Shown: positions 42,544-51,033 of the stretch, piece by piece
Layout: each line of letters starts with the position of its first letter
Position numbering within the stretch: position 1 is the stretch's first letter
Program-made: the position numbers and the translations under genes
From: an uncultured Kiritimatiellota bacterium
GTDB taxonomy: Bacteria; Verrucomicrobiota; Kiritimatiellia; RFP12; DVOR01
NCBI GenBank assembly: GCA_944391065.1
Contig: CALXSH010000008.1
Location: 1-53,890 of the forward strand
DNA length: 53,890 nt
Direction of reading: 5' to 3'
Notes under the pieces: generated by a model
Told to the model about the DNA's origin: nothing
What the model saw: the letters and a program-made list of their open reading frames with translations, nothing else
Database searches by the model: none

Positions 42544-43485
42544 ATGCCCATCTACGAACAGTATCTGGAGCAGACCGCCGAGGTCGAGATCGGCGGCTCC
42601 AATGCCGCCACCCGCGTCTTCGTCCTCCCCAAGGACTCCCCCGCAGTCCCACTCCTTCCCGATGAGATGGCTGCAGCCGGACTCCCCCGCCTCGGCTCCG
42701 CGCACCCCTCCGTCCCAGGCTGCCGCCTCAGAAGCTACTCCGTCAGCGTCACCGCCGAAGGCGCACACCAATACACAGCCAACTACTCCTCCGACGAATC
42801 CGACGGCCAGACCACCGGCGGGGAAGAGCCGCCCGAAGAGGGCCAGGACCGCCTCATCTCACGCGGATGGGCAGGCAGCTCCGTCGACCGCGACATCGTC
42901 TACGACCAGGTGACGCTGAAGCCGGTCCTCCTCCCGACGGGAGAACCCTTCGACAGCGTCCCCTCCGCCCCCGTCTCGGTCAAGACGCTGACCGTCCGTA
43001 AGCGCGTCTTCTTCGCGCAGACGGCCATGATGATGCTCGCGGCGAACTGCACCGTCAACGCCTCCGACATCACCCTCGCCGGCGTCACAATCCCCAGCCA
43101 CTGCGGCAAGCTCATGGTCTCGGCTGAAGAACTCCTCGGCAATGCCGAATTCACGCACGAGGTCACGCTCAGCGTCGAGGTTGTCTCCCAGATGGTCAGG
43201 CTCGCTCCGGGCGACGCGACAGAGACAGACATCGGCCATGACGTCGCCCTCCTCCTGGCCGGATACCGCAAATTGCAGTCCGACCGATACGGATTCATGC
43301 ATCCCGTACAGGTCACCTCAATTGACTCCGATACCGGCGAGGAAGTCGAGACCGCATCGCCTGTACTCCTCAAAGATGACGGCACGGAATACATCCCGCC
43401 GACAGATCAGAAACCGCCGCGACCCTACTATCTCCGCGTATCCGCCATCCGTGAGGCAGCATGGAACGCGTCTTGGTTCGATTGA
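42544..43485 (+). CDS. Phage structural protein of unknown family
   Basis: This 313-aa protein has no signal peptide and alternating beta and loop segments, with an acidic Gly/Glu-rich stretch (DESDGQTTGGEEPPEEG) near residues 84-100. Located between two fibre-type genes, so a baseplate or fibre connector is likely. No motif is recognised. Confidence 0.5.
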   Translation: MPIYEQYLEQTAEVEIGGSNAATRVFVLPKDSPAVPLLPDEMAAAGLPRLGSAHPSVPGCRLRSYSVSVTAEGAHQYTANYSSDESDGQTTGGEEPPEEGQDRLISRGWAGSSVDRDIVYDQVTLKPVLLPTGEPFDSVPSAPVSVKTLTVRKRVFFAQTAMMMLAANCTVNASDITLAGVTIPSHCGKLMVSAEELLGNAEFTHEVTLSVEVVSQMVRLAPGDATETDIGHDVALLLAGYRKLQSDRYGFMHPVQVTSIDSDTGEEVETASPVLLKDDGTEYIPPTDQKPPRPYYLRVSAIREAAWNASWFD

Positions 43486-43501
43486 TTGAAAGGAACCTGC
43501 C

Positions 43502-46500
43502 ATGGTCCGACTCTACGCTCTGTCGCTCATCATCCTGGCCGTCACCGTCGCCTGCGCCGAGTCCGCACGGTTAGGCTCACTGCGGCCGTCTGACACCGTT
43601 GTCACCGCCGAGGACGACGCAGCGGCGCTTGAGGCCGTCGCCGAACTCGAATCCAACACCGCCGCCGCCCTCACCGCCAAGGCCTCGAAGGCCGACCTCG
43701 CCGCCGAGGTCAACCGCGCCCAGGCAGCCGAGGCCGCACTCGACGCACGCCTCGACGCAGCCGAGCCCGCCATCGTCGCCGCACAGGCCGACGCATCCGC
43801 CGCACTCGGCGCCGCCGCCGAAGCCAAAACCGCCGCCGATGCCGCCGCCGTCCGCGCCAACGCCGCTCACACCGCCGCCTCCAACGCCGCCACCAAGGCC
43901 GACCTCTCCGCCGAATCGGCCCGCGCCCAAGCCGCCGAAGCAGACGCCGCCGCCGCTGCTGCGTCGGCCCTCTCCGCCGCACAGGCCGCCCAGACCGCCG
44001 CAGCATCCGCGAAGACCAAGGCCGACGCCGCCCACACCGTCGCCTCCGCAGCCGTCACGCAATCCCAGCTCCAGGCAGAATCAGCCCGCGCCCAAGCCGC
44101 CGAAGCCGACGCCAGGAACCAGGCCATCAAGTCCGCAGAAGCCGCCGCCGAAGCCATCGGCGCCGCCTCCGACGCCTCAGCAGCTGCATCCGCAGCCGTC
44201 GCCGATATCGCAGCTGCCGTTGAGGCAGCAGACGCCGCCGTTGCGGCGGCAAGCGATGTCATCAACGTCTATTCGGAGATCGAGGAGAGGGCCTATCCCA
44301 GACTTGTCGGAGAAAGCACGCCACTCTTCGCGCAAATTGACACCCGGGACACCTTTGGCCCTGCCTCCGTTGTCGGCTATCTGTCCAGGATCCGTTCATT
44401 CTCAATAAATCCTTTTTCGGTAACAGGAAATGACGCGCTCCAAAGGCCCTTCACGGCCGTCACATCCGTAGCCCTCACCGGGGTCACGCTGGTCTACGGT
44501 GACGGAGTGTCTGCAAAGGATTGCTCGTGGATGGTCTACGGCAGGACTGACGGGAGCGCCGAGGAGGTGCTCGTCAAGACGGTCGCCGTTGATGAGCCGG
44601 TCAATCAGCAGATTATTGACTTCGATCCGCCTCTCGCGGGATACACGGCCGTCAGATTCCGGATCCAGCCGACAGATTGGGCAGGCTCAGACGATTCGCA
44701 GACACTTGTCGATTCTGTCTACATCTTAGCTGATCAGAGATCATGGACAGCCTACGGCGGTTCGGCCTGCACGCCGTCTTCGCTGGGGAATGTGAGCGGG
44801 ACTCCGCGCCTCACCGTCACAGGTCACGTGTCGACGGATGACCCTGGATGGTTCGTCCACTTCGAGGGGGCAGATCGCGACAGACTGGTCACGCGCGATG
44901 ATCTCGACGACGCCCTCGCCGACCTGGATGTCGGAATTGTTGCCGAGACTGACCCCACCGTCCCCGCCTGGGCAAAGGCCCCCGAAAAGCCCGCCTACAC
45001 CGCCGCCGAGGTCGGCGCAGCCCCTGCCGGCGACTACCTCACGGCAGAAGCCGACCCTACCGTCCCCGCCTGGGCTAAGGCCACCGAAAAGCCGGCCTAC
45101 ACCGCCGCCGAGGTCGGCGCTCAGCCTGCCGGCGACTATATCGGGGAAGACGGTGGGACTGTTCACGGCATCCTCCGTCTGGAGAATCCGAGAATTGCAG
45201 CCGACGCAGACGCAGGTCACGATATCGCCATCGTTCCTAACGCCGAAGGCGAAGGCCTTCAGATACAGTTCCCCGACGGCACTACGGCCTACTTTGCCAA
45301 GCGAACCGGCACCGTCGCCATGGTCTCCGACATCCCCAAGGACATCAGCGGGCCAGTCTGGGTTCACCCCGGCGACTGGACACTCGCCGTGCGCCCCCTC
45401 GATGACACCGTCGTCGAGGACAGCGCGACGAACGTGTCGACAAACGTCCTCGGCCAGATCGTCGGCACCAGATCCCTCACCGTCACCCAGGGCAACACCG
45501 TCAGCGTCTCGCCTCAGCCTCTCGATCAGCTCCCCACCGGCACTGCCCCGGAGGCCCTCACCTACACCCTCATCTCCGGCCCCGCAACCCTCTCCACGGA
45601 CGGCAACGCCGCCACCCTCACCGCCACCGGCGACGGCCTCGCCCGCGTCTCCGCCACGGATGGCACCGTCACCCGTACCGTCATGACCTCCTTCCGCCAG
45701 GATGTCACCGACTACGACGACGTCATCACCTATCTCGGCGATGCCGACGGGACCGTACGCGCAGGCGTCAACGACGCCTTCCTCGCCGTCCTTCAGGCCC
45801 GCGACACCTCTGTCACCGTTCCCTCCGGCGTCACCCCCGCCGTCGCCGCCTGTGACTACCTCTACGCGACGAATGGCACCGCGCCGACCGCCTTCTCGCC
45901 GACCCTCCCGCTCGACCCGTCTCTCTGCTGTATGGTCGACACAAAGGTCAGCCAATACGGGCAGCGTCACTTTGCCATAGCGCCTCACTTCGCTCTCACC
46001 GCCGCGCATTGGTGGCCCGGCGGCGTCGGCCGCACCGGCCGCTGGCTGACCCCGGACGGCACCGTCGCCACCACCACGACCACCGGCGGCGTACGCCTCC
46101 GCGACTGGGCCATCGCAAACGGTTACACGACTGAGGAGGCCTCCGCCGTCTCGGACATCTACGTCTTCCGCACCGACAACGCCATCCCCGATGCCTGCAT
46201 CCCCTACGTCATCGATCGCCCCGCCATTGACGCCATCTTCGGCGGCTCGCTGCGCGGCATCAACTGCTACGCCGTCGCTCAGAATGGCTATCTGACCTAT
46301 AGCTACTACCTTTCCGACGTCGGGAGCAGTTGGGCTGCCCCTGGACTGCTCACGCCCTCTTCGCTTGGCCTCTCCAATCTCCCCTGCCGCCGCGACATCG
46401 CCTTGCTCCTCGCGCCGTCCTACGCCGCGCAGATCTACGGCGGTGATTCCGGGATGCCCGTCTTCTTCGTCTACGAAGGCAAGCCCGTCGTCACCTCGCT

Positions 46501-46630
46501 CTTCTGGACCGTCATGGCAGGCTCCTCCCTCGTCACCGGCGCCGACATCCTCGATGCCTACATCCGACAGGCAAGCGGCGGCGCCGAATCACTCAAACGC
46601 ATCACAATCCCTTCGGAGGTCAACGAATGA
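43502..46630 (+). CDS. Tail fibre with C-terminal trypsin-like protease domain
   Basis: This 1042-aa protein begins with a signal-peptide-like segment (MVRLYALSLIILAVTVACAES). A ~200-residue Ala-rich coiled coil follows, then a beta domain (about residues 260-460), a 34-residue repeat based on DPTVPAWAKA.EKPAYTAAEVGA (two copies, 44951-45154), and a fibre-type segment. An Ig-like stretch (LSTDGNAATLTATGDGLARV) leads to a domain with the trypsin triad: TAAHW with His836, SDIYVF with Asp885 and GGDSGMPVF with Ser983. The H-D-S spacing (49 and 98) is close to chymotrypsin (45 and 93). This domain may cut surface proteins or the fibre itself. Two CRISPR spacers target the His and Asp motif DNA. 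Confidence 0.8.
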   Translation: MVRLYALSLIILAVTVACAESARLGSLRPSDTVVTAEDDAAALEAVAELESNTAAALTAKASKADLAAEVNRAQAAEAALDARLDAAEPAIVAAQADASAALGAAAEAKTAADAAAVRANAAHTAASNAATKADLSAESARAQAAEADAAAAAASALSAAQAAQTAAASAKTKADAAHTVASAAVTQSQLQAESARAQAAEADARNQAIKSAEAAAEAIGAASDASAAASAAVADIAAAVEAADAAVAAASDVINVYSEIEERAYPRLVGESTPLFAQIDTRDTFGPASVVGYLSRIRSFSINPFSVTGNDALQRPFTAVTSVALTGVTLVYGDGVSAKDCSWMVYGRTDGSAEEVLVKTVAVDEPVNQQIIDFDPPLAGYTAVRFRIQPTDWAGSDDSQTLVDSVYILADQRSWTAYGGSACTPSSLGNVSGTPRLTVTGHVSTDDPGWFVHFEGADRDRLVTRDDLDDALADLDVGIVAETDPTVPAWAKAPEKPAYTAAEVGAAPAGDYLTAEADPTVPAWAKATEKPAYTAAEVGAQPAGDYIGEDGGTVHGILRLENPRIAADADAGHDIAIVPNAEGEGLQIQFPDGTTAYFAKRTGTVAMVSDIPKDISGPVWVHPGDWTLAVRPLDDTVVEDSATNVSTNVLGQIVGTRSLTVTQGNTVSVSPQPLDQLPTGTAPEALTYTLISGPATLSTDGNAATLTATGDGLARVSATDGTVTRTVMTSFRQDVTDYDDVITYLGDADGTVRAGVNDAFLAVLQARDTSVTVPSGVTPAVAACDYLYATNGTAPTAFSPTLPLDPSLCCMVDTKVSQYGQRHFAIAPHFALTAAHWWPGGVGRTGRWLTPDGTVATTTTTGGVRLRDWAIANGYTTEEASAVSDIYVFRTDNAIPDACIPYVIDRPAIDAIFGGSLRGINCYAVAQNGYLTYSYYLSDVGSSWAAPGLLTPSSLGLSNLPCRRDIALLLAPSYAAQIYGGDSGMPVFFVYEGKPVVTSLFWTVMAGSSLVTGADILDAYIRQASGGAESLKRITIPSEVNE
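44951..45154 (+). repeat. 102-bp tandem coding repeat in the fibre gene
   Basis: Two copies of a 34-codon unit encoding DPTVPAWAKA(P/T)EKPAYTAAEVGA(A/Q)PAGDY. Such units are common near fibre domain borders and are known sites of recombination between fibres. Confidence 0.75.
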
Positions 46631-47808
46631 AGCTCACGTCCTGCATCGCCACGCTCATCGCATCGGTCCTCACCGCCTGCGCGGCTGACACCGTCCCCAT
46701 GACCTCCGAGGCGCAAAACCGCGTCAACCCGCCCGCCGCCGGCAAACTCGCCTATGCCATTTCCGAGGACGGCACATCTGCAACCCTCTACGTCGGCGCT
46801 GACGGCAAAGCCGCGCCCGTCGCTGACCCCGCCGCGCTGCGCTCCGTCATCGTCGCGCCATACCCTGCCGGCTCCTTCGACGTGGACCCGGGCGACGCCG
46901 TCGTCGGCACCGGCGCATCCGGCAAGACCTACGCCTCCGCGTCGAAAAATACGCCCGTCACCATGACCGTCACCATGCTCGACGGCTCGATGATCGGAAA
47001 GGTCGGATATCTGTTGGGCGGCGGCTCCGCCATGACGCCGGGCATCGTGCACGTCGCAACGACCGTCGACGGCTCCGTCGCCACGCTCTCCCTGCTCACG
47101 GACAACGGCGGCTACATCTACGGCATCAGCGTCTACCCGCCTGAGGCAAGCCGCGTCAACGACACCACCGTCAGCGACTTTACCGTGCGAGACTCCCTCG
47201 GCGTCTATCAATTGTCAAACCTCCGCAGTCAGCTCATCAACTACCACAACGGCAATCGCGGCGAGGACTGGTCTGACTACCCCGCTCGCCGTCAGATCCG
47301 CACGGCCGGCAACCCAATCTACTTCGGCGCGGACTCTTCCGCGTCGCTCATTCCGAGGCCCGGCGGTCTCTCCGTCGGCGTCCTCGGCACCAACGTCATC
47401 ACCGTCGAGGCGCTGGCAGGCAGCGCGCCGGCCACCGGCTCCATCGACGTCACCGACGTCGAGGTCGGGACCTCCGCCGTCACGCTGACCGCGACTCTCG
47501 GCGGGGGCCTCCAGCCCTCGGCCGTGACCGTCTATGAGGCTTCGTCCTTGTCGGATGACTTCGTCGGCACGGGCTCGACGGTCACCTCCCTCGGCGGCGA
47601 CTCCTACGCCTTCGCGCTCCCTCGACAGCCTGGCACCGATCACTTTTACCAGCTCCGCGCCGACGGCGGCGTCACCTCCGCCACCGTCAAGGTCTCCGGG
47701 GACCTCGAAGTCACAGGCGGCATCATCCTGACCTCGCCCAATGGCACCAGGTGGCGCATCTCTGTCACGGATGATGGCGTCTTGTCCGCTTCGGAGGTCA
47801 CGCCGTGA
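46627..47808 (+). CDS. Lipoprotein-like tail fibre-associated protein
   Basis: This 393-aa protein starts MKLTSCIATLIASVLTACAAD, with a good lipobox LTAC (Cys18). The body is beta-rich (VALRSVIVAPYPAGS-type strands) with Ig-like segments, and the end (VTGGIILTSPNGTRWRISVTDDGVLSA) is the kind of C-terminal fibre segment seen in many phages. It overlaps the protease fibre gene by ATGA and so is made with it. A lipid-anchored phage protein in the late operon could sit in the host envelope; alternatively the signal is incidental. Confidence 0.6.
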   Translation: MKLTSCIATLIASVLTACAADTVPMTSEAQNRVNPPAAGKLAYAISEDGTSATLYVGADGKAAPVADPAALRSVIVAPYPAGSFDVDPGDAVVGTGASGKTYASASKNTPVTMTVTMLDGSMIGKVGYLLGGGSAMTPGIVHVATTVDGSVATLSLLTDNGGYIYGISVYPPEASRVNDTTVSDFTVRDSLGVYQLSNLRSQLINYHNGNRGEDWSDYPARRQIRTAGNPIYFGADSSASLIPRPGGLSVGVLGTNVITVEALAGSAPATGSIDVTDVEVGTSAVTLTATLGGGLQPSAVTVYEASSLSDDFVGTGSTVTSLGGDSYAFALPRQPGTDHFYQLRADGGVTSATVKVSGDLEVTGGIILTSPNGTRWRISVTDDGVLSASEVTP

Positions 47809-48095
47809 GCGCGGTCTACGAAAAGCTCGTGTCTAAGATGGCGCGCGTTACGGACATCCCCGCGGCAGAGATCAGAGTGATCTATGAGCGGCGTGCGCGT
47901 CTCGAGCACGCACGCGCCGAGACAATCATCCGCGCCGACCTGCAGCAGTTCCGCAGCCAGACGCCCAGGCGCCAGACGAATGCAATCGCCTCCGTGCCGA
48001 AAGTGGCAGCCAATTACGACCGTTACCTCGGTGCATTCAAGGAGCTGCGTCGCCGCATCCGTCACGATGACCGAAAGGAGAGGACAAACGTATGA
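47805..48095 (+). CDS. 96-aa basic phage protein
   Basis: It starts at GTG 47805 on an overlap with the previous stop. Helical and strongly basic (RVIYERRARLEHARAET, FKELRRRIRHDDRKER). No family recognised. First gene of the lysis-type cluster. Confidence 0.5.
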   Translation: MSAVYEKLVSKMARVTDIPAAEIRVIYERRARLEHARAETIIRADLQQFRSQTPRRQTNAIASVPKVAANYDRYLGAFKELRRRIRHDDRKERTNV

Positions 48096-48328
48096 ACGAC
48101 CAGACCACGCGAGATCTCATTGACCGGGTGCGAAGCGGCAAGGCCTCCGAAACTGACCGCGTCATGCTCATCGGCGAGATGGCCAACTGCTTCGCCCTCC
48201 AGCAGGCAAGACTTCAGGATGTGGACAGCCGCATTCAGCGGTTCGAGGGGAAGCTGTGGAAGCTCCTTTTTCTCTCCGTCGCCGGCAATCTCCTTCTCGC
48301 CGGCGTGAAAATCTCCGGCTTTATCTGA
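48092..48328 (+). CDS. Holin-like or XhlA-like small membrane protein
   Basis: This 78-aa protein has an N-terminal charged helix (RLQDVDSRIQRFEGKLWKL) followed by one C-terminal transmembrane segment (LLFLSVAGNLLLAGVKISGFI). This order is seen in XhlA-type haemolysin/lysis proteins. It starts on an ATGA overlap. Role in lysis is inferred from its place before the spanin pair. Confidence 0.55.
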   Translation: MNDQTTRDLIDRVRSGKASETDRVMLIGEMANCFALQQARLQDVDSRIQRFEGKLWKLLFLSVAGNLLLAGVKISGFI

Positions 48329-48352
48329 CACACCACAACAGAAAGGAACACA

Positions 48353-48655
48353 ATGAAAAAAATGCTCGTCAAAATCGCCAAAGCCGCCGCCTCTTGGGCT
48401 CTCGGTTACGCCGGAGCCGCGGCGGCCTGGACGCTCGACCACATCAACGGCAAGTTGCAGGGCAAAGCCTGGGTCGCCTTCGTCGCCGCTTGGGCCCGCG
48501 ACACCGCCGCCTTCCTCACCTCCTTCGCCGGCGCTCTCGAAGATGGGGCGATCACCGAGGAGGAGCGCCTCCGCGTCACCGCCGACGCCCAGCGCCTTGC
48601 CGACCGCGCCAAGGGCCTCATCGAGGACGCGGCAGAAGCCGAAAAGGCCGACTAA
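48353..48655 (+). CDS. Small amphipathic protein, candidate holin
   Basis: This 100-aa protein has an Ala/Trp-rich hydrophobic segment (AAASWALGYAGAAAAWTLDHI) and a second (AWVAFVAAWARDTAAFLTSFAGAL), then an acidic tail. A holin is possible from size and position; motifs do not prove it. GAAAGGAA precedes the start, and its stop touches the Rz-like start. Confidence 0.45.
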   Translation: MKKMLVKIAKAAASWALGYAGAAAAWTLDHINGKLQGKAWVAFVAAWARDTAAFLTSFAGALEDGAITEEERLRVTADAQRLADRAKGLIEDAAEAEKAD

Positions 48656-48922
48656 ATGCTCACCGCCGTCGCCGTCATCGCCGCCGCCGTCTTCGGCAGC
48701 TTCGTCGTCCTCCTCCTGGCCGTCAGACTATGGCGCGACATCCAGGAGGAGGACCGGCGCATCGCAGCCGCGGACGCGATCAGCGAGCAGATTAAACTCC
48801 AGCGAAAGGCCCTCTCAGATGCGATCCATGCTCAGAATCTTGCCGCCATTGCTGATGCTCGCCGCCGCCTCTTCCGGCTGCGTCGCGCATACCGAGATCT
48901 CACCGGCAGCGCCTATCCTTGA
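48656..48922 (+). CDS. Rz-like inner-membrane spanin
   Basis: This 88-aa protein has an N-terminal transmembrane anchor (AVAVIAAAVFGSFVVLLLAVRLW) followed by a charged helical periplasmic part (RDIQEEDRRIAAADAISEQIKLQRKALSDA). This is the layout of Rz-type i-spanins, which join an outer-membrane lipoprotein to fuse the membranes at lysis. A second gene lies inside its 3' part in another frame. Confidence 0.75.
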   Translation: MLTAVAVIAAAVFGSFVVLLLAVRLWRDIQEEDRRIAAADAISEQIKLQRKALSDAIHAQNLAAIADARRRLFRLRRAYRDLTGSAYP

Positions 48923-49070
48923 CGGCGGCGCCTGGTACCCAGACGGCGCCACCGTCACCGGCCGCACCACAATGGACCAGGCCGACGGGCAGACCCCCGT
49001 CCGCGTCTACCCCGTCCCCGTCGTCGTCATTCCGGTCGACACATTCAACTATCTCATGATGACGGAGTGA
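48819..49070 (+). CDS. Rz1-like outer-membrane lipoprotein spanin, overlapping Rz
   Basis: This 83-aa protein begins within the Rz gene in the +1 frame (104-bp overlap). Its signal MRSMLRILPPLLMLAAASSGC ends in a lipoprotein Cys, and the mature part is Pro-rich (PAAPILDGGAWYPDG, VYPVPVVVIPVD). Nested or overlapping Rz/Rz1 pairs of this kind are found in lambda-like phages. GAAAGG lies about ten bases upstream. The presence of an o-spanin implies a host with an outer membrane. Confidence 0.75.
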   Translation: MRSMLRILPPLLMLAAASSGCVAHTEISPAAPILDGGAWYPDGATVTGRTTMDQADGQTPVRVYPVPVVVIPVDTFNYLMMTE

Positions 49071-49072
49071 TC

Positions 49073-49729
49073 ATGGCTAAGCTCGTGGCCAACATCACCG
49101 CCGCCCGTCTCCTCGGCCTTCTCGCGGCAGCTCAGCGATCCGTCCGCCGCATCCCGAGCAGGCGCTTCGCCGCTTCCGGAGGACTCCACCCCTGGAAGGT
49201 CCGTAGGTCCGTCACGGATGGCGCCTTCGTGGTTTACATTCCAGAAGGCGCATTCGTCGGCTACGCCCTCGACACGACCGATCTGACGAAGTCCGAGTGG
49301 CCAACATCTGACAGCTGGTTCGTCGTTCCCTCCGGATCGCTCGGCGCAGCCTCCGACGGAGCGGTCACAGCCGCTCCGGTCGTGGCCAGATTCTTCGCGT
49401 CCGGCGACGGCGCGCTGAAAGTGCGGTTTGCTTTGGAGGGAGACCCGGAGACACCGGTCTTCTCGGCAGCCGTCGCGTCGGTCTCCTTCGTTCCATCCTC
49501 CGCAAAAGCCACCGTCGCGCAGCGCGTCTTCTCTGCGCTCTCCATGGCGGGGGGGATCTCAGAGTTCCTCGGGCCTCCGAGATTCGAGTTCGACCAAGGC
49601 GCAGGCCAATGGATGCAGCGATTCTACCGGAGTTCGTTTGGCCCTGACGGCCTTGTCGAGTCTGCCGACCTCGCCTTTGAGCAGCCGGCCAAAACCCTTC
49701 CGGACGAACTGGCCCAAACGGAGGCTTGA
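49073..49729 (+). CDS. Late phage protein of unknown function
   Basis: This 218-aa protein starts at ATG 49073 with GGAG upstream. Basic N terminus (ARLLGLLAAAQRSVRRIPSRRF), then beta-rich (DGAFVVYIPEGAFVGYAL). Located after the spanins with a structural partner downstream; perhaps a tail or capsid decoration protein. Confidence 0.45.
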   Translation: MAKLVANITAARLLGLLAAAQRSVRRIPSRRFAASGGLHPWKVRRSVTDGAFVVYIPEGAFVGYALDTTDLTKSEWPTSDSWFVVPSGSLGAASDGAVTAAPVVARFFASGDGALKVRFALEGDPETPVFSAAVASVSFVPSSAKATVAQRVFSALSMAGGISEFLGPPRFEFDQGAGQWMQRFYRSSFGPDGLVESADLAFEQPAKTLPDELAQTEA

Positions 49730-49731
49730 CC

Positions 49732-50907
49732 ATGACGAAGATTCTCGAAGACGAACTCCCCGCCTTGGTTGGCGCATCCGGAGGCGCACGCGCGGTGCAC
49801 CTGTGCGCCGCCGGCGGCGAACCTGTAGTCATGGAAAGCGGACACCCGCCTATAGGAGCAGCAGGACCGTCTAACAAGCCTGACCCGCACGTCGGCTGGA
49901 TGTATCTCTACCCCGGAAGCGTGACGCATGAGCGGATGACCGCAAGGCGCAACCTCACCGGCTTCGGCGAGTGGCCCTTCGACCCCTCGCATTACAATGA
50001 CAGACTCTCGGCCGGAACAGGCGCTGGCGGACTCGTCACCCTTGACGCGTCACTCTCCGTCGGCCATTATGACACGATGCCCGCTGGACCGGCGCGCTCC
50101 GCGCTGGACGCCGCTGCCGCGATGGTGGAGACGATTCTTGGCGGCTATGACGCAGATATCCTCCTAAGGCCTCCCGCATCCCTCGTGGCAATGACTCCGG
50201 CAGCGCTTGCTGAGCCTGGCCCCATGAGATGGGGGCCCGGTCCCGCCCAGTGCCCATTCTTCGCCTCCCCCTCCGGAGTCGGGGGCTCCGGCGTCCTCGC
50301 GCTCTCGACATCACTCTCGGTAGACGCCGTTGCGCCTTACGGCGTCTCTTCTGACAATTCTTGGCGAATGAATCTGTCGGTGGCAGCTTCCGACCGCGCA
50401 AGACTCTCCGCGCTCCTCTTCCCGCTTGCATGGCGCGCGGGAATGTCCGTGAGAATCCGCAACCGCCTCCGCGTCACGATCACCAATTCCGTCGGCCAGG
50501 CTGACGCGTCCTTCTCCGGCGAACTCCCGACACTCTCCTCGCTCGAAATGCACATCCTGAGCGGATCGGGAGAGTGGACCGGCGGCCTCGCAGACTTCGG
50601 CCAATACGCTTCGCACAGGAGTCTGAGCGTCCCCCTCGAAACGCCGCTCAGACTCCCGCTCGACGCCTACGGAGAGACGGAGATCTCCTCTGACATCGTC
50701 ATGGACGTCCCCGTCCCACCGTCTCGGCAGATACTCTTTTCCCTCTCCCTCCCCGAAGACTTCGTCGGCACCTTCCGCAATGCGGCGATCCGCAGCTTCG
50801 TCCCAACCTCGCCTGACCGCGTCGCCATCGGCAACCTCTCCCTGGTCATCTACATCACATCGATGCTCTCGATCGACGAAGGTGCAGTCACGCCGCTCTT
50901 CGCCTGA
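49732..50907 (+). CDS. Late phage structural protein, last gene of the prophage
   Basis: This 391-aa beta-rich protein has no signal (MTKILEDELPALVGASGGAR...), with repeated serine/leucine strands such as LALSTSLSVDAVAPYG and LRVTITNSVGQADASF. ATG 49732 follows GGAGG at seven bases. No family is recognised. It is the last full gene before attR. Confidence 0.5.
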   Translation: MTKILEDELPALVGASGGARAVHLCAAGGEPVVMESGHPPIGAAGPSNKPDPHVGWMYLYPGSVTHERMTARRNLTGFGEWPFDPSHYNDRLSAGTGAGGLVTLDASLSVGHYDTMPAGPARSALDAAAAMVETILGGYDADILLRPPASLVAMTPAALAEPGPMRWGPGPAQCPFFASPSGVGGSGVLALSTSLSVDAVAPYGVSSDNSWRMNLSVAASDRARLSALLFPLAWRAGMSVRIRNRLRVTITNSVGQADASFSGELPTLSSLEMHILSGSGEWTGGLADFGQYASHRSLSVPLETPLRLPLDAYGETEISSDIVMDVPVPPSRQILFSLSLPEDFVGTFRNAAIRSFVPTSPDRVAIGNLSLVIYITSMLSIDEGAVTPLFA

Positions 50908-50948
50908 TTCGCATGACACACAAAAGCCTTGCCGTCCACACTCCCGAC

Positions 50949-51033
50949 TCACGCCACGCAGCCGAGTAACCTCCCAAGCCGCTCCATCACCTGGATCAGC
51001 CCGCGACAGATGTTAGATTCACCGTCCGTTTGG
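50949..51033 (-). other. Phage-form integrase C-terminal exon-like tail
   Basis: On the minus strand, in the phase set by the attR core, this stretch encodes DQTDGESNICRG ... GRLLGCVA and a stop (TGA 50951-50949), 28 codons. In the circular phage genome it would follow directly after integrase Val489. In the lysogen it is cut off from the rest of the gene. The remaining bases 50908-50948 hold no gene. Confidence 0.65.

Noticed and set aside
41078-47808. Diversity-generating retroelement acting on the fibre genes
   Set aside because: No reverse transcriptase and no template/variable repeat pair with adenine-specific differences was seen.
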